Assembly (NCBI GenBank): GCA_964426815.1
Contig: CAYRRZ010000006.1
Span: forward strand, 1-44,646
Source of the DNA: JADZEJ01 sp964426815
Lineage (GTDB): Bacteria > Patescibacteriota > Patescibacteriia > 2-12-FULL-60-25
Direction of reading: 5' to 3'
DNA length: 44,646 nt
A model generated the notes under the pieces. The model made no database searches, had not been told where the DNA came from, and was given only the letters and a program-made list of their open reading frames with translations. This document shows positions 8,990 through 16,759 of this stretch, piece after piece. How positions within the stretch are numbered: the stretch's first letter is position 1; every line of letters starts with the position of its first letter. A program made the translations under genes and the position numbers.

Positions 8990-10165
8990 ATGGCCATACG
9001 TCCTTCTTCTCGTCCCGTTTCTCGTGATCCGTTTCCACGGCCGCCAGCTCCGGCTTTGTATCGGAATATCGCCTTCTCTTTTTTAGGACTCACGATTTTG
9101 GTGATTTTGGGCGTTTTGTGGCTTTCTTCCGTTCGAGCTCGGGTTCTTATTTCGGTAAAGAGTGATACGACTTCAGCGCAAGCAACAGTTGAGGTTTCGC
9201 AAAGCCCAGAGCAAGGTCAATTGCGTGGTCGAGTTGTGAAAGGGAATTTTGATAAAATGCAAGAATTTGGTGTGAAAGAACGAGATACAACTGAGATCGC
9301 ACAGGATGTTGAAGTGAGCGGTACGGTCAAAGTCACGAATAATTATTCACGTCAGCAGACCTTGATTAAGAATACGCGTTTATTGACGGCAGATGGTCGT
9401 TTGTATCGTTTGGATAAGACGATTGTATTGGATCCAAAAGAATCCATCATGGCTACGGCGAAGTCTGATCAAAAGGGTCGGCAGTATGTTATGGCTCCAG
9501 GTACCAAGTTGAGCATTCCAGGTTTGTGGATTGATTTGCAAAAATGGATTTATGCCGAAGCCGTAAGTGGTTTTACAGGTGGCCAATTATCAAGTGGAAA
9601 AGTCGTGAGTCAATTGGATGTGAGCGAATCTCAAAAAGCACTTGAAGATGCCGTGTATGAACAAGCGGTGAAGACGCTTACCGCAGAAGCAGGGGTATCG
9701 AGTGACTGGAAAGCCTATTTTACAAAAAAAGTGATTGAGAAGAAGTCGAATGTCACACCTGGCCAATCTTCGGATAATTTTTTGGCTTCGGTTAAGCTTG
9801 AGGTAACGGGTGTGTTTTTTCCAAAATCAGACATGGAAGCTTTGGTTCGTCAAAAATTACGTGAACGCTTGCCAGATGGACGTGATTTGATCAATTTTGA
9901 TTCGAATGCGATTACCTACAATCTTGAACAGGTTGATGCAAGTTTACAGCGCGCACGATTCTCCGTGTCTTCGCAGGCTTTGTCTCGTTTGACAGATAAG
10001 AGCCCAGCCTTGTCGACCGATGTCTTTGCTGGTTTATCAGCTGATGAAGCGAAGAAAAAATTGAGCGCTATTGATGGGGTTCAGGATGTCCAGATCGAGA
10101 TTCATCCAAGCTGGATCGGAAAAGTGCCATCAAATCCAAGCCATATTGAGGTTATTGTGAAATAG
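8990..10165 (+). CDS. Baseplate-J-like domain membrane protein
   Basis: A 391-residue protein with a proline/arginine-rich cytoplasmic N-terminus, one membrane helix (about residues 25-46, NIAFSFLGLTILVILGVLWL) and a long outside domain. The stretch GTVKVTNNYSRQQTLIKNT followed by RLLTADGRLYRL is the pattern of the 'baseplate J-like' proteins widespread in CPR genomes, which are unrelated to phage in practice and often sit in envelope or pilus contexts. The family role is not established. TATCAT (8973-8978) lies 11 bases before ATG 8990, so the mRNA is probably leaderless. The preceding GGDEF frame ends 31 bases upstream. Confidence 0.75.
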   Translation: MAIRPSSRPVSRDPFPRPPAPALYRNIAFSFLGLTILVILGVLWLSSVRARVLISVKSDTTSAQATVEVSQSPEQGQLRGRVVKGNFDKMQEFGVKERDTTEIAQDVEVSGTVKVTNNYSRQQTLIKNTRLLTADGRLYRLDKTIVLDPKESIMATAKSDQKGRQYVMAPGTKLSIPGLWIDLQKWIYAEAVSGFTGGQLSSGKVVSQLDVSESQKALEDAVYEQAVKTLTAEAGVSSDWKAYFTKKVIEKKSNVTPGQSSDNFLASVKLEVTGVFFPKSDMEALVRQKLRERLPDGRDLINFDSNAITYNLEQVDASLQRARFSVSSQALSRLTDKSPALSTDVFAGLSADEAKKKLSAIDGVQDVQIEIHPSWIGKVPSNPSHIEVIVK

Positions 10166-10175
10166 AATTTGGATC

Positions 10176-10249
10176 GCGTCATTCCCGCGCAGGCGGGAAT
10201 CTAACGGCCGGTCGAAAGGGATGGATTCCCGCCTGCGCGGGAATGACGC
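10176..10249. repeat. Perfect palindromic repeat, 26-base arms (gcgtcattcccgcgcagg family)
   Basis: Arms 10176-10201 and 10224-10249 are exact reverse complements around a 22-base loop. The core TTCCCGCCTGCGCGGGAATGAC resembles a REP-like element scattered through many bacterial genomes. It sits right after a stop codon and before the thrS promoter. Confidence 0.9.
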
Positions 10250-10264
10250 TGTTCTAATATACAT

Positions 10265-10293
10265 TTGTTGACGTTTGGATGTCTTTCTATTAT
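10265..10293 (+). promoter_or_regulatory. Promoter TTGTTG-17-TATTAT for the thrS leader
   Basis: TTGTTG at 10265-10270 and TATTAT at 10288-10293 are 17 bases apart. Transcription would start near 10300, giving about 220 bases of leader before thrS. Confidence 0.6.
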
Positions 10294-10300
10294 CCTTTTT

Positions 10301-10494
10301 GTATTGGACTCACCAACCAGGTATGTAGCTCAAACGCGAAAGGCGAATGAGATGCATAAACAAGTACAGAATAAGCGTCTGTAGAGGCTATAGCTTCTGC
10401 AGAAATGCGGGTGGAACCGCGGTCGAGCTCAGCTCGATCGTCCCGATGTTTGCTGCCAATTCCTGATGGATTTGGTTGTTGCATCGGTTTTTTT
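10301..10494 (+). promoter_or_regulatory. T-box riboswitch (tRNA-Thr sensing) upstream of thrS
   Basis: The 3' half is canonical: the T-box GGGTGGAACCGCG at 10409-10421, a small stem TCGAGCT / AGCTCGA, then CGTCCC, which can pair with the GGG of the T-box as antiterminator. The competing terminator runs from CCGATG (10443) to CATCGG (10487) plus seven T. Stem III is a 24-base hairpin (10379-10402). The 5' part is short: one hairpin at 10322-10358 is the best candidate for a reduced stem I, and candidate Thr codons ACC lie at 10312 and 10316, but I cannot place the specifier loop with confidence. UGGA in the T-box would pair with UCCA, matching the U discriminator of both tRNA-Thr genes in this window. 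Expected logic: uncharged tRNA-Thr allows read-through into thrS. Confidence 0.88.
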
Positions 10495-10521
10495 GTTTTT
10501 ATTCGATTTATTTTTCTCCGT

Positions 10522-12312
10522 ATGGATTTCCCTCTCGAAACTCGTCGCCATAGTGCGGCACATGTGATGGCGGCTGCCATTAAACGCCTGTTTCCGCAGG
10601 CAAAGTTTGGTGTTGGTCCGGTGATTGAGCATGGTTTTTATTATGATATTGATATCGGTCGTTCGCTTGAACCAAAAGATCTCGAAGCGATTGATAAAGA
10701 GATGATCAAGATCTTGAAAGAAAATCCGGCTTTTGAGCGTATTGAATTGCCGATTGATGAAGCGATTGCCAAATTTGAAGCCATGGGTCAGGTATACAAG
10801 GCAGAGCTGTTGAATGACTTGAAGACACGTGGCACGACTAAGATGTCGGCTGAGGACTTGAATGATCTCGGAACCGATATTTCAACGGTTTCTTTGTACA
10901 CGACTGGTGATTTTACCGACTTGTGCCGTGGTCCTCATGTCGAAAAGGCACGTGATATCGGTGCCTGGAAACTGAATAAGTTTTCCGCGGTGTATTGGCG
11001 TGGCAAGGAAGAGAATCCATCGATGCAACGCATTTATGGCTTGAGCTTTGCTACAAAAGAAGATTTGCAGGGGCATATCAAGATGATGGAAGAAGCGGAA
11101 AAGCGGGACCACCGTAAATTGGGTGCTGAATTGGATTTGTTTACCTTTTCACCTTTAGTTGGTTCTGGTTTGCCTCTTTTTACCTCAAAGGGTGTCATTT
11201 TGCGTCAGAACCTGGTTGACTTTGTGTGGGAGCTCATGAAGCCATACGGCTATCAAAAAGTGTGGATTCCACATATCACCAAGTCTGATTTGTATAAGAC
11301 ATCTGGTCACTGGGATAAGTTCGAAGATGATTTGTTTCATGTTTCAAGCAAAAAATCGGATGATACCTTTGTGTTGAAGCCGATGAATTGTCCGCATCAC
11401 ACCCAGATCTTTGCCAGCAAGCCTCGGAGTTATCGTGAGATGCCTATTCGCATGAGCGAAGTGACAACCGTGTATCGAGATGAAAATACGGGTCAATTAC
11501 AAGGTCTGACTCGTGTTCGTTCGATTACCCAGGATGATGCGCATGTCTTTTGCCGTCCGGACCAGATTCATGATGAGGCCTTAGCGATGTATCGCATTGC
11601 AGAAGCTTTCTATAAGGGCTTTGGAATGTCTTTCCATCGTGTGCGTTTGTCCGTGCGTGATCCGCAACATCCAGAAAAGTATTTGGGTGGTGATGAAGTA
11701 TGGTCACAGGCTGAACAAACCTTGGCTGATCTCATGAAAGAAGTGGGTCGTGAGGTTGAAGTTGGAGAAGGGGAGGCTGCATTTTATGGTCCAAAGCTCG
11801 ATTTTATGACCAAGGATGCGATCGGTCGTGAATGGCAATTGGCAACGATTCAGCTCGACTTTGTTCAGCCAGAACGTTTTGGATTGGAATATGTGGCTGC
11901 AGATGGGAGTCGTCAGCGCCCCGTGATGGTGCATCGCGCCATTTTGGGTTCGGTTGAGCGTTTCTTGGGTATTTTGATCGAACATTATGCTGGTGCCTTT
12001 CCGGTTTGGTTGTCGCCTGTTCAGGTGTCGATTTTACCGGTTGCTGATCGTCATATTGATTTCGGTCTAGCCTTGGCTAAGGAATTAGAGCAGATCGGCT
12101 TGCGAGTTGAGGTTGATACGGCGGCTGAATCTGTTGGTAAAAAGATCCGTAATGCCGAAAAATCAAAGGTGCCGCTGATGCTCGTGGTTGGAGATAAAGA
12201 AGCTGAGGGGGGTGAATTGACGGTCCGTATTCGCGGCGAAGCTGATCAGAGAATGATGACTAAACAGGATTTTCTTGCTTTTGTTCAAGAAAAGATTGCT
12301 ACAAAGTCATAA
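10522..12312 (+). CDS. thrS: Threonyl-tRNA synthetase lacking the TGS domain
   Basis: Charges tRNA-Thr in the cytoplasm. 596 residues against about 640 for common bacterial forms, because the protein starts at METHIONINE-DFPLETRRHSAAHV, right at the N2 editing domain; the ~60-residue TGS domain is absent. Editing residues are present (RHSAAH and DLCRGPHV). The class II core shows MNCPHHTQIF, motif 2 (YRDENTG, then DDAHVFCRPDQI) and motif 3 near HRAILGSVERF; the C-terminal anticodon-binding domain follows (LPVADRHIDFG). ATG 10522 was chosen because the longer frame from 10405 starts inside the T-box. Expression is controlled by that T-box. A terminator follows at 12330. Confidence 0.96.
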   Translation: MDFPLETRRHSAAHVMAAAIKRLFPQAKFGVGPVIEHGFYYDIDIGRSLEPKDLEAIDKEMIKILKENPAFERIELPIDEAIAKFEAMGQVYKAELLNDLKTRGTTKMSAEDLNDLGTDISTVSLYTTGDFTDLCRGPHVEKARDIGAWKLNKFSAVYWRGKEENPSMQRIYGLSFATKEDLQGHIKMMEEAEKRDHRKLGAELDLFTFSPLVGSGLPLFTSKGVILRQNLVDFVWELMKPYGYQKVWIPHITKSDLYKTSGHWDKFEDDLFHVSSKKSDDTFVLKPMNCPHHTQIFASKPRSYREMPIRMSEVTTVYRDENTGQLQGLTRVRSITQDDAHVFCRPDQIHDEALAMYRIAEAFYKGFGMSFHRVRLSVRDPQHPEKYLGGDEVWSQAEQTLADLMKEVGREVEVGEGEAAFYGPKLDFMTKDAIGREWQLATIQLDFVQPERFGLEYVAADGSRQRPVMVHRAILGSVERFLGILIEHYAGAFPVWLSPVQVSILPVADRHIDFGLALAKELEQIGLRVEVDTAAESVGKKIRNAEKSKVPLMLVVGDKEAEGGELTVRIRGEADQRMMTKQDFLAFVQEKIATKS

Positions 12313-12329
12313 TTCATACGGTTGATTAC

Positions 12330-12359
12330 AAAAAATCCTCCTAAATGGAGGATTTTTTG
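12330..12359. terminator. Bidirectional terminator between thrS and the convergent gene
   Basis: AAAAAATCCTCC and GGAGGATTTTTT are paired around TAAAT. The A-run and T-run make it work for thrS (+) and for the gene ending at 12370 on the minus strand. Confidence 0.9.
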
Positions 12360-12369
12360 TTTGCCGTTG

Positions 12370-14961
12370 TTACATGCCTGTTGGCGTAGATCCGCCGTAG
12401 CGACGTGCATTGCTGCGCTGGTTTCTATCGGCGACCGTACGTGATGTTCCACGTTTTTCTGCCTTGAGAGGCTTTCCATTGTCATCTACGGCATATTTTG
12501 CCGCTTCTTCTGGCGTCATGACATAGGTGCCCATGGTTTCAAGTATCGAGTCACGTTTTTGACTTAATTGTTTAGGTTGGCGAGTGTCGCTTGAATTGCT
12601 ATTTAGAATGTTAGCTACATCGTCCTTAGATATGCCGATTTTATTCAGAATTGTCATTACATTGGGGAGCAATGTAGGGTTTTTGGTGCCTTTAACGAGG
12701 TCTGTTATTGCGAAAACAAGTGAGGTTTCAAGGGTTTTCGTTTTGACATCTGGGCTCAATGCCTGAATTGTTTTAACAGCATCGTCTAAACCGGAACGAT
12801 ATGTTAAGTATGTATAATTGTCGGCTTTTTTTATTGCTTCGCCCTTTTCCGTCAGCGCACGGTTGATTTTGTTCCAAAGAGTATGGGCTTGCTCTCTACC
12901 TAGAGTTTTGCTTGCATTTTCGACCATTCCATCAAATTTCTCATCGAGTGGGCCTTTTTCAAGATCGCTTAAGTCGATGTCGTATTCGGCTGGTGCTTTT
13001 TCAGCTGGAGCTTGGTAGGCTTGTTCGTTTTCTGATTTGCGATTTGAGCGGCGGTCGGCGGTGCGATTGGTGTTGGTTTCTACGCCTCCTGCAACCCGAT
13101 TTGCTGCGCGACGGCTTTCTTCGCGAGCGGTATTACCTCCGAGAGCAGCGGCTTCGCTTAAGCGAGATTTTCCAAAACCAGTAACGAAGTCAGGTGGAAG
13201 TCCGAGCTTTTTATTGAATTCAGATAATTTACGTTGGGCGAGCTTGAAGTAATCTTCTGAGGTAAAGCCGGTTTTTTGATCTTTCCATTGGTCGGTTGCC
13301 GTTTGGAGAAGGCCTGAGGCGTAATCGAGATATTCATCGCGGCTAAATCCGAGGCGGCTCGCTTCAGCAGGGGACATCTGAGCAAATAAATTGTCGATGG
13401 TGCCTATGACTTCGGATGAACGATCGCCGAGGAGTTCACGATACCGATTTTCTTGATTCATGCGGACGGTTTGGCGAGCTCTTTCCATTGGTGTTGGTGG
13501 AGCTTTGCGTTTCGCATCTTCAATCGAGAGAATATCGGCATCAGTGATTTCTTCAGATGATTCCCAGCCGTATTTTGCGCGATCCGCTTGTACTTTGGCT
13601 TCAATTTCAGCGGCGCTCATGCCTTGTTCAGCTTGTTGAGCGGCACGACGTCGGGCACGGAATTCAGTTCCAAGATTCGACACTTCTTCATCCGTCATGT
13701 TGCGATCTGCCATGTCGCGTGTACGAACTTTTTCTGCCATTTCTTCAGGAGAAGCGCTACGTACATTTGGAGCTGCGCGGCGAATAGAGGCTCCGCGACC
13801 GATAGAGATTTGCTCTTCGAGAGCGGCTTCTTCTTCAGCTTGTTTGCGGCGTGCTTCGGCGGTTTGCTTTAAGCGGTCGCGATTGGCTTTTTGTTGATCT
13901 TTGCGTTGCTGTTCTGCAAGCTTTGGATCGCGTTCAAGAGCGGCTTCGAATTCGTCTGGATTGGTAAAGTCTTTTTCATCGATTTGGACGTCTTGGGATT
14001 CGCGAAAATTACGTGCTTCGCGGTCATATCCGGACTCAACTCCAGGCATGAAAGCTGAGGCAGCGTCACGAGCCATGTCGCGTGCAACCTCTTTACCAGA
14101 TTTGATGAAGCTTGGTTTTTCGGTTTTGAATTCTTCTTGTGCTTCGCGGCGCAACTTGGCCATCTGTTGATCTTCTTCTAAAAAGCCGAGTTCGCGTTGA
14201 ACTTCTTCTAATTCAATTTCAAGTGCTTTTAAGCGATAGTATGGGCCAATAGCGGGCTCGCCCTTGAGGCTTTGCCACATTTGCTTCAATCGGTCGCTTG
14301 TGGTGATTTTTTTCTTCGCTTCTGCGATTTTATCGCGTAAGTTCGCTTCTTTATTTTGGAGTACGCGTGTTTTGCGCTTGGTTTCTTCTTTTGGATCCAA
14401 ATACTCGATATCTTCATCGCCGAGTTCCATTTCTGGACCAGGATTGTAGGAAACGCTTGGTGAAACTTTTTTACGAATACCGCTGATTTCTTCGCGCAAT
14501 TGTTCAGCCTGAGCCTCGTCTTTCTCCGATTGTTTTTCCATTTTTTGACTGATTGGTTTGCGCTCCTCAGCAATGGCTTGGGCGAGTTGTTGTTCCGCTT
14601 GTTGCAAATCAACATTCAGTGTTGGATTGCCCTCACCAGAAGACCATGCGCTTTCATTGCCGCGCATGGAGGTGAGAAGACGTGAAATCAATTTTGCGGC
14701 TGTATCAGCCGCGTTGTTTCCTGGAAAACGATCAGGGTGAACTTTTGACATTAATTTAGCAACAGCACGAATATCTTCGTTTTGTGCTTCACCGCGAGCG
14801 TATTTTTCTGCAATCGCACTTGCTTGTTGAAGTGCTTGATGAATGCCTTCTAAAGCAGAAGGCTCTGCAGCTGGAGCATTTTTTACCGCTTCTGGTTTGG
14901 AGCGTTTGGCTGCTTCTGGAATTGGAGGAGGGGATGAAGGTGCGCGTTCTGTTTTTGGCAT
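12370..14961 (-). CDS. Large charged coiled-coil protein with J-domain-like HPD motif
   Basis: An 863-residue hydrophilic protein with no signal peptide or membrane helix. Near the N-terminus, IRAVAKLMSKVHPDRFPGN (HPD at about residues 75-77) followed by a second helix looks like helices II and III of a J-domain. The middle (residues ~140-480) is rich in Glu, Lys, Arg and Gln and is likely coiled coil. A helical region follows at about 680-800, and a basic C-terminus ends near GGSTPTGM. Start ATG 14961 is preferred over the frame opening at 15045, which runs through the upstream terminator. TATACT lies 26 bases upstream on the minus strand, with no SD. The gene stands alone. I do not recognise the full-length family; the J-like call is inference from the motif. 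Confidence 0.8.
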   Translation of the reverse strand: MPKTERAPSSPPPIPEAAKRSKPEAVKNAPAAEPSALEGIHQALQQASAIAEKYARGEAQNEDIRAVAKLMSKVHPDRFPGNNAADTAAKLISRLLTSMRGNESAWSSGEGNPTLNVDLQQAEQQLAQAIAEERKPISQKMEKQSEKDEAQAEQLREEISGIRKKVSPSVSYNPGPEMELGDEDIEYLDPKEETKRKTRVLQNKEANLRDKIAEAKKKITTSDRLKQMWQSLKGEPAIGPYYRLKALEIELEEVQRELGFLEEDQQMAKLRREAQEEFKTEKPSFIKSGKEVARDMARDAASAFMPGVESGYDREARNFRESQDVQIDEKDFTNPDEFEAALERDPKLAEQQRKDQQKANRDRLKQTAEARRKQAEEEAALEEQISIGRGASIRRAAPNVRSASPEEMAEKVRTRDMADRNMTDEEVSNLGTEFRARRRAAQQAEQGMSAAEIEAKVQADRAKYGWESSEEITDADILSIEDAKRKAPPTPMERARQTVRMNQENRYRELLGDRSSEVIGTIDNLFAQMSPAEASRLGFSRDEYLDYASGLLQTATDQWKDQKTGFTSEDYFKLAQRKLSEFNKKLGLPPDFVTGFGKSRLSEAAALGGNTAREESRRAANRVAGGVETNTNRTADRRSNRKSENEQAYQAPAEKAPAEYDIDLSDLEKGPLDEKFDGMVENASKTLGREQAHTLWNKINRALTEKGEAIKKADNYTYLTYRSGLDDAVKTIQALSPDVKTKTLETSLVFAITDLVKGTKNPTLLPNVMTILNKIGISKDDVANILNSNSSDTRQPKQLSQKRDSILETMGTYVMTPEEAAKYAVDDNGKPLKAEKRGTSRTVADRNQRSNARRYGGSTPTGM

Positions 14962-14997
14962 ACAAGAAGAAGATTTAGATTGCTTGTAGTATAGCAT

Positions 14998-15035
14998 AAA
15001 ACAAAAACACCCCCGATTGAGTTTGATCGGGGGTG
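14998..15035 (-). terminator. Intrinsic terminator (minus strand)
   Basis: On the minus strand CACCCCCGAT and ATCGGGGGTG close a hairpin followed by TTTTTGTTTT. It ends the 15045-15506 transcript and lies just before the TATACT of the next minus-strand gene. Confidence 0.85.
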
Positions 15036-15044
15036 GTGTCTGCA

Positions 15045-15506
15045 TTAGACATCGAGGCTGGTGACGAGATGGAGTTTTCCTGCTCGGAAACCGGCTTCGA
15101 TCTCCTTGAGTCGCTCGAAACCGCCGCGGCAGTCTCGAAGACCATGTTGGATAGCTTCAAGGACCTGCTTGTGATCCTTGAGCGATGGAGGCGGGGTAAA
15201 CCAGAAATGTTCTGGTCGGCCGGTGGTCGTCACCTTGTCTGCCGCGCTGAGAGCGATTTTCCAACCGAATCGGTCGAGAAAATTTGTCAGGTCGTCTTCG
15301 TCGTTCGGATCTGATGAGAGGCATGCTCGCGTCAGGATGAGCTCTTGTTCGCCTGGATGGCCGAGGCGCGGTCGCTTCATGAGCCAGCAGCGCATCGGAT
15401 CCAGCCTTGCTGGGATGATGCAGAGAACGCCAAGCCTGTCTTTGACATACCTCGGCGTCTCGATTGAGCTTTTGAGGGGTCGGTGCTTCACGGGGGCAGT
15501 GCTCAA
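15045..15506 (-). CDS. Hypothetical protein, cassette gene with TTG start
   Basis: A 153-residue soluble protein of unknown family, with a Trp/Phe/Pro-rich segment (RPEHFWFTPPPS) and a stretch rich in acidic residues (SDPNDEDD). No signal peptide. TTG 15506 is chosen because GAGGAGG stands 5 bases upstream and the promoter sits just before it; upstream in-frame codons fall before the transcription start. It is more GC-rich than its ribosomal-protein neighbours and has its own promoter and terminator, so it belongs to the cassette class. It lies downstream of rplT on the same strand, separated by the rplT terminator. Confidence 0.6.
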   Translation of the reverse strand: MSTAPVKHRPLKSSIETPRYVKDRLGVLCIIPARLDPMRCWLMKRPRLGHPGEQELILTRACLSSDPNDEDDLTNFLDRFGWKIALSAADKVTTTGRPEHFWFTPPPSLKDHKQVLEAIQHGLRDCRGGFERLKEIEAGFRAGKLHLVTSLDV

Positions 15507-15566
15507 GTGAGCCTCCTCGATGGTGTAGGGTGGGTGGTTGTATCGAAAAGAACGACTTTGATGGTC

Positions 15567-15595
15567 TATATAGCAAAAAAGAGGCACTTTGTCAA
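15567..15595 (-). promoter_or_regulatory. Promoter TTGACA-17-TATATA (minus strand)
   Basis: TTGACA at 15595-15590 and TATATA at 15572-15567 are 17 bases apart on the minus strand. The -35 lies in the loop of the rplT terminator hairpin. It drives 15045-15506. Confidence 0.75.
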
Positions 15596-15603
15596 TGCCT
15601 CTT
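15574..15603 (-). terminator. Terminator of the infC-rpmI-rplT operon
   Basis: Minus strand: AAAGAGGCA and TGCCTCTTT form a stem followed by a T-run. It is 28 bases after the rplT stop. The loop carries TTGACA, the -35 of the next gene. Confidence 0.8.
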
Positions 15604-15630
15604 TCCTGTATTTTTTGTGTGTTTGTGCGT

Positions 15631-15966
15631 TTAGGCGACAATTTTTGCAAATACCTGAGGGTATTTGGAAGCCATTTGCGACAAGACCTTGCGATCCAAA
15701 GCAATGTTCTTCTTGCGGAGAGCGCCCATCACCTTGCTATAGCTCTTGCCCATTTCTTTGAGAGCAGCGCCGATGCGAACCTGTTGAAGGCCGCGATTGT
15801 CGCGCTTTTTGGCCTTGCGACCAACATAGGCATTGACGCCAGCTTTGACACCAGCAACTTTAGCGAGGGTAACCTTGGATTTGCGGCCCCACATCATGCC
15901 CTTGGTACGGGCGAGGATATTCTTGCGGCGCTTGATGCGGTGGGTTCCGCGTTTGACACGTGGCAT
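15631..15966 (-). CDS. rplT: 50S ribosomal protein L20
   Basis: Large-subunit assembly protein that binds 23S rRNA. 111 residues, normal length, strongly basic N-terminus (MPRVKRGTHRIKRRKNILARTKG), then the conserved core ending in MASKYPQVFAKIV. It is the last gene of infC-rpmI-rplT; the gap to rpmI is 28 bases. In many bacteria L20 represses this operon through a leader upstream of infC or rpmI. No such leader is evident here. Confidence 0.97.
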   Translation of the reverse strand: MPRVKRGTHRIKRRKNILARTKGMMWGRKSKVTLAKVAGVKAGVNAYVGRKAKKRDNRGLQQVRIGAALKEMGKSYSKVMGALRKKNIALDRKVLSQMASKYPQVFAKIVA

Positions 15967-15994
15967 AGGAGTTCAGTAATTGATTAGAGAGAGA

Positions 15995-16180
15995 TTACAA
16001 ACCGGCGAGAACTTTGAGGGTCTTAGCGAATTGCTTTGGCATACCCTGGTCACGGCGCTTCTTGCGGGTGATGTTTCCTGGGTTACGAGCATTGAAATGG
16101 CCTTGGCCACCATGACGCTTCATGAGTTTGCCTGTTTTTGTGGCACGGACACGCTTGGAGATTGTCTTGTGGGTTTTCAT
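15995..16180 (-). CDS. rpmI: 50S ribosomal protein L35
   Basis: A 61-residue basic ribosomal protein of the large subunit. It begins MKTHKTISKRVRATKTGKLM and carries the conserved RHGGQGHFNARNPG and KKRRDQG segments. The internal ATG at 16180 is used instead of the frame start at 16219, because the extra N-terminus overlaps infC and has no family match. It lies 7 bases after infC and 28 before rplT, in the usual operon order. Confidence 0.95.
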   Translation of the reverse strand: MKTHKTISKRVRATKTGKLMKRHGGQGHFNARNPGNITRKKRRDQGMPKQFAKTLKVLAGL

Positions 16181-16187
16181 AGAATTA

Positions 16188-16742
16188 TTATGATTTTCTG
16201 CCGATAATTGAGGAGACATTTCCGCCTTGGCGTGTCACCGGCTGTTCGGTGTAGAGCGTATAGGTTTTACCGATTTCGTCGATAAAGGCCTTGATACGTT
16301 CTTCTGCCAATTCGCCATGTGCTTTTTCGCGACCGCGGAGCATGATTTCGATCTTGAGCTTATCACCGCCTTCAAGAAATTTGAGGGCTTGTGTTTTGCG
16401 GACCTCGATATCATGTGCGCCCATTTTCACCGACAAGCGGATGCCTTTGACTTCCACTTGTTTTGCGTGAGCCTTTTGAGCTCGTTTTTCCTTATCCTTC
16501 TGGTATTTGAAGGCGCCGTAGTCGAGAAGTTTGCAGACCGGAGGTGTTTCTTTTGGAGAAACTTCAACCAGGTCCATTTCTCTTTCTTGGGCGAGAGCGA
16601 GGGCATCACGAGTTTTCATCACACCGAGAAACGCATTGTTTTCATCGATGAGACGAACTTCGGGAGCGAAAATGCGTTCATTCGAACGATAATCTACGCC
16701 TTCGAGCTTTTGGGGTGGTTTGCGGCGATAATGGATGCGCAT
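16188..16742 (-). CDS. infC: Translation initiation factor IF-3
   Basis: Binds the 30S subunit and checks start-codon pairing. 184 residues: N-terminal domain (YRSNERIFAPEVRLIDENN, LDYGAFKYQKDKEKR) and C-terminal domain (VKGIRLSVKMGAHDIEVR, EIMLRGREKAH), normal IF-3 length. It starts with ATG, not the AUU of enterobacteria. Its ATG is only 17 bases after the CCA end of ssrA on the same strand, so it has almost no leader of its own. It is probably made from a joint ssrA transcript or a leaderless one. No SD is visible in the spacer. Confidence 0.97.
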   Translation of the reverse strand: MRIHYRRKPPQKLEGVDYRSNERIFAPEVRLIDENNAFLGVMKTRDALALAQEREMDLVEVSPKETPPVCKLLDYGAFKYQKDKEKRAQKAHAKQVEVKGIRLSVKMGAHDIEVRKTQALKFLEGGDKLKIEIMLRGREKAHGELAEERIKAFIDEIGKTYTLYTEQPVTRQGGNVSSIIGRKS

Positions 16743-16759
16743 GGGTAAAGGGTTTTTGG

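Noticed and set aside
10405..10521. Longer thrS start at ATG 10405
   Set aside because: The codons lie within the T-box and terminator, and the extra residues have no match to ThrRS or TGS.
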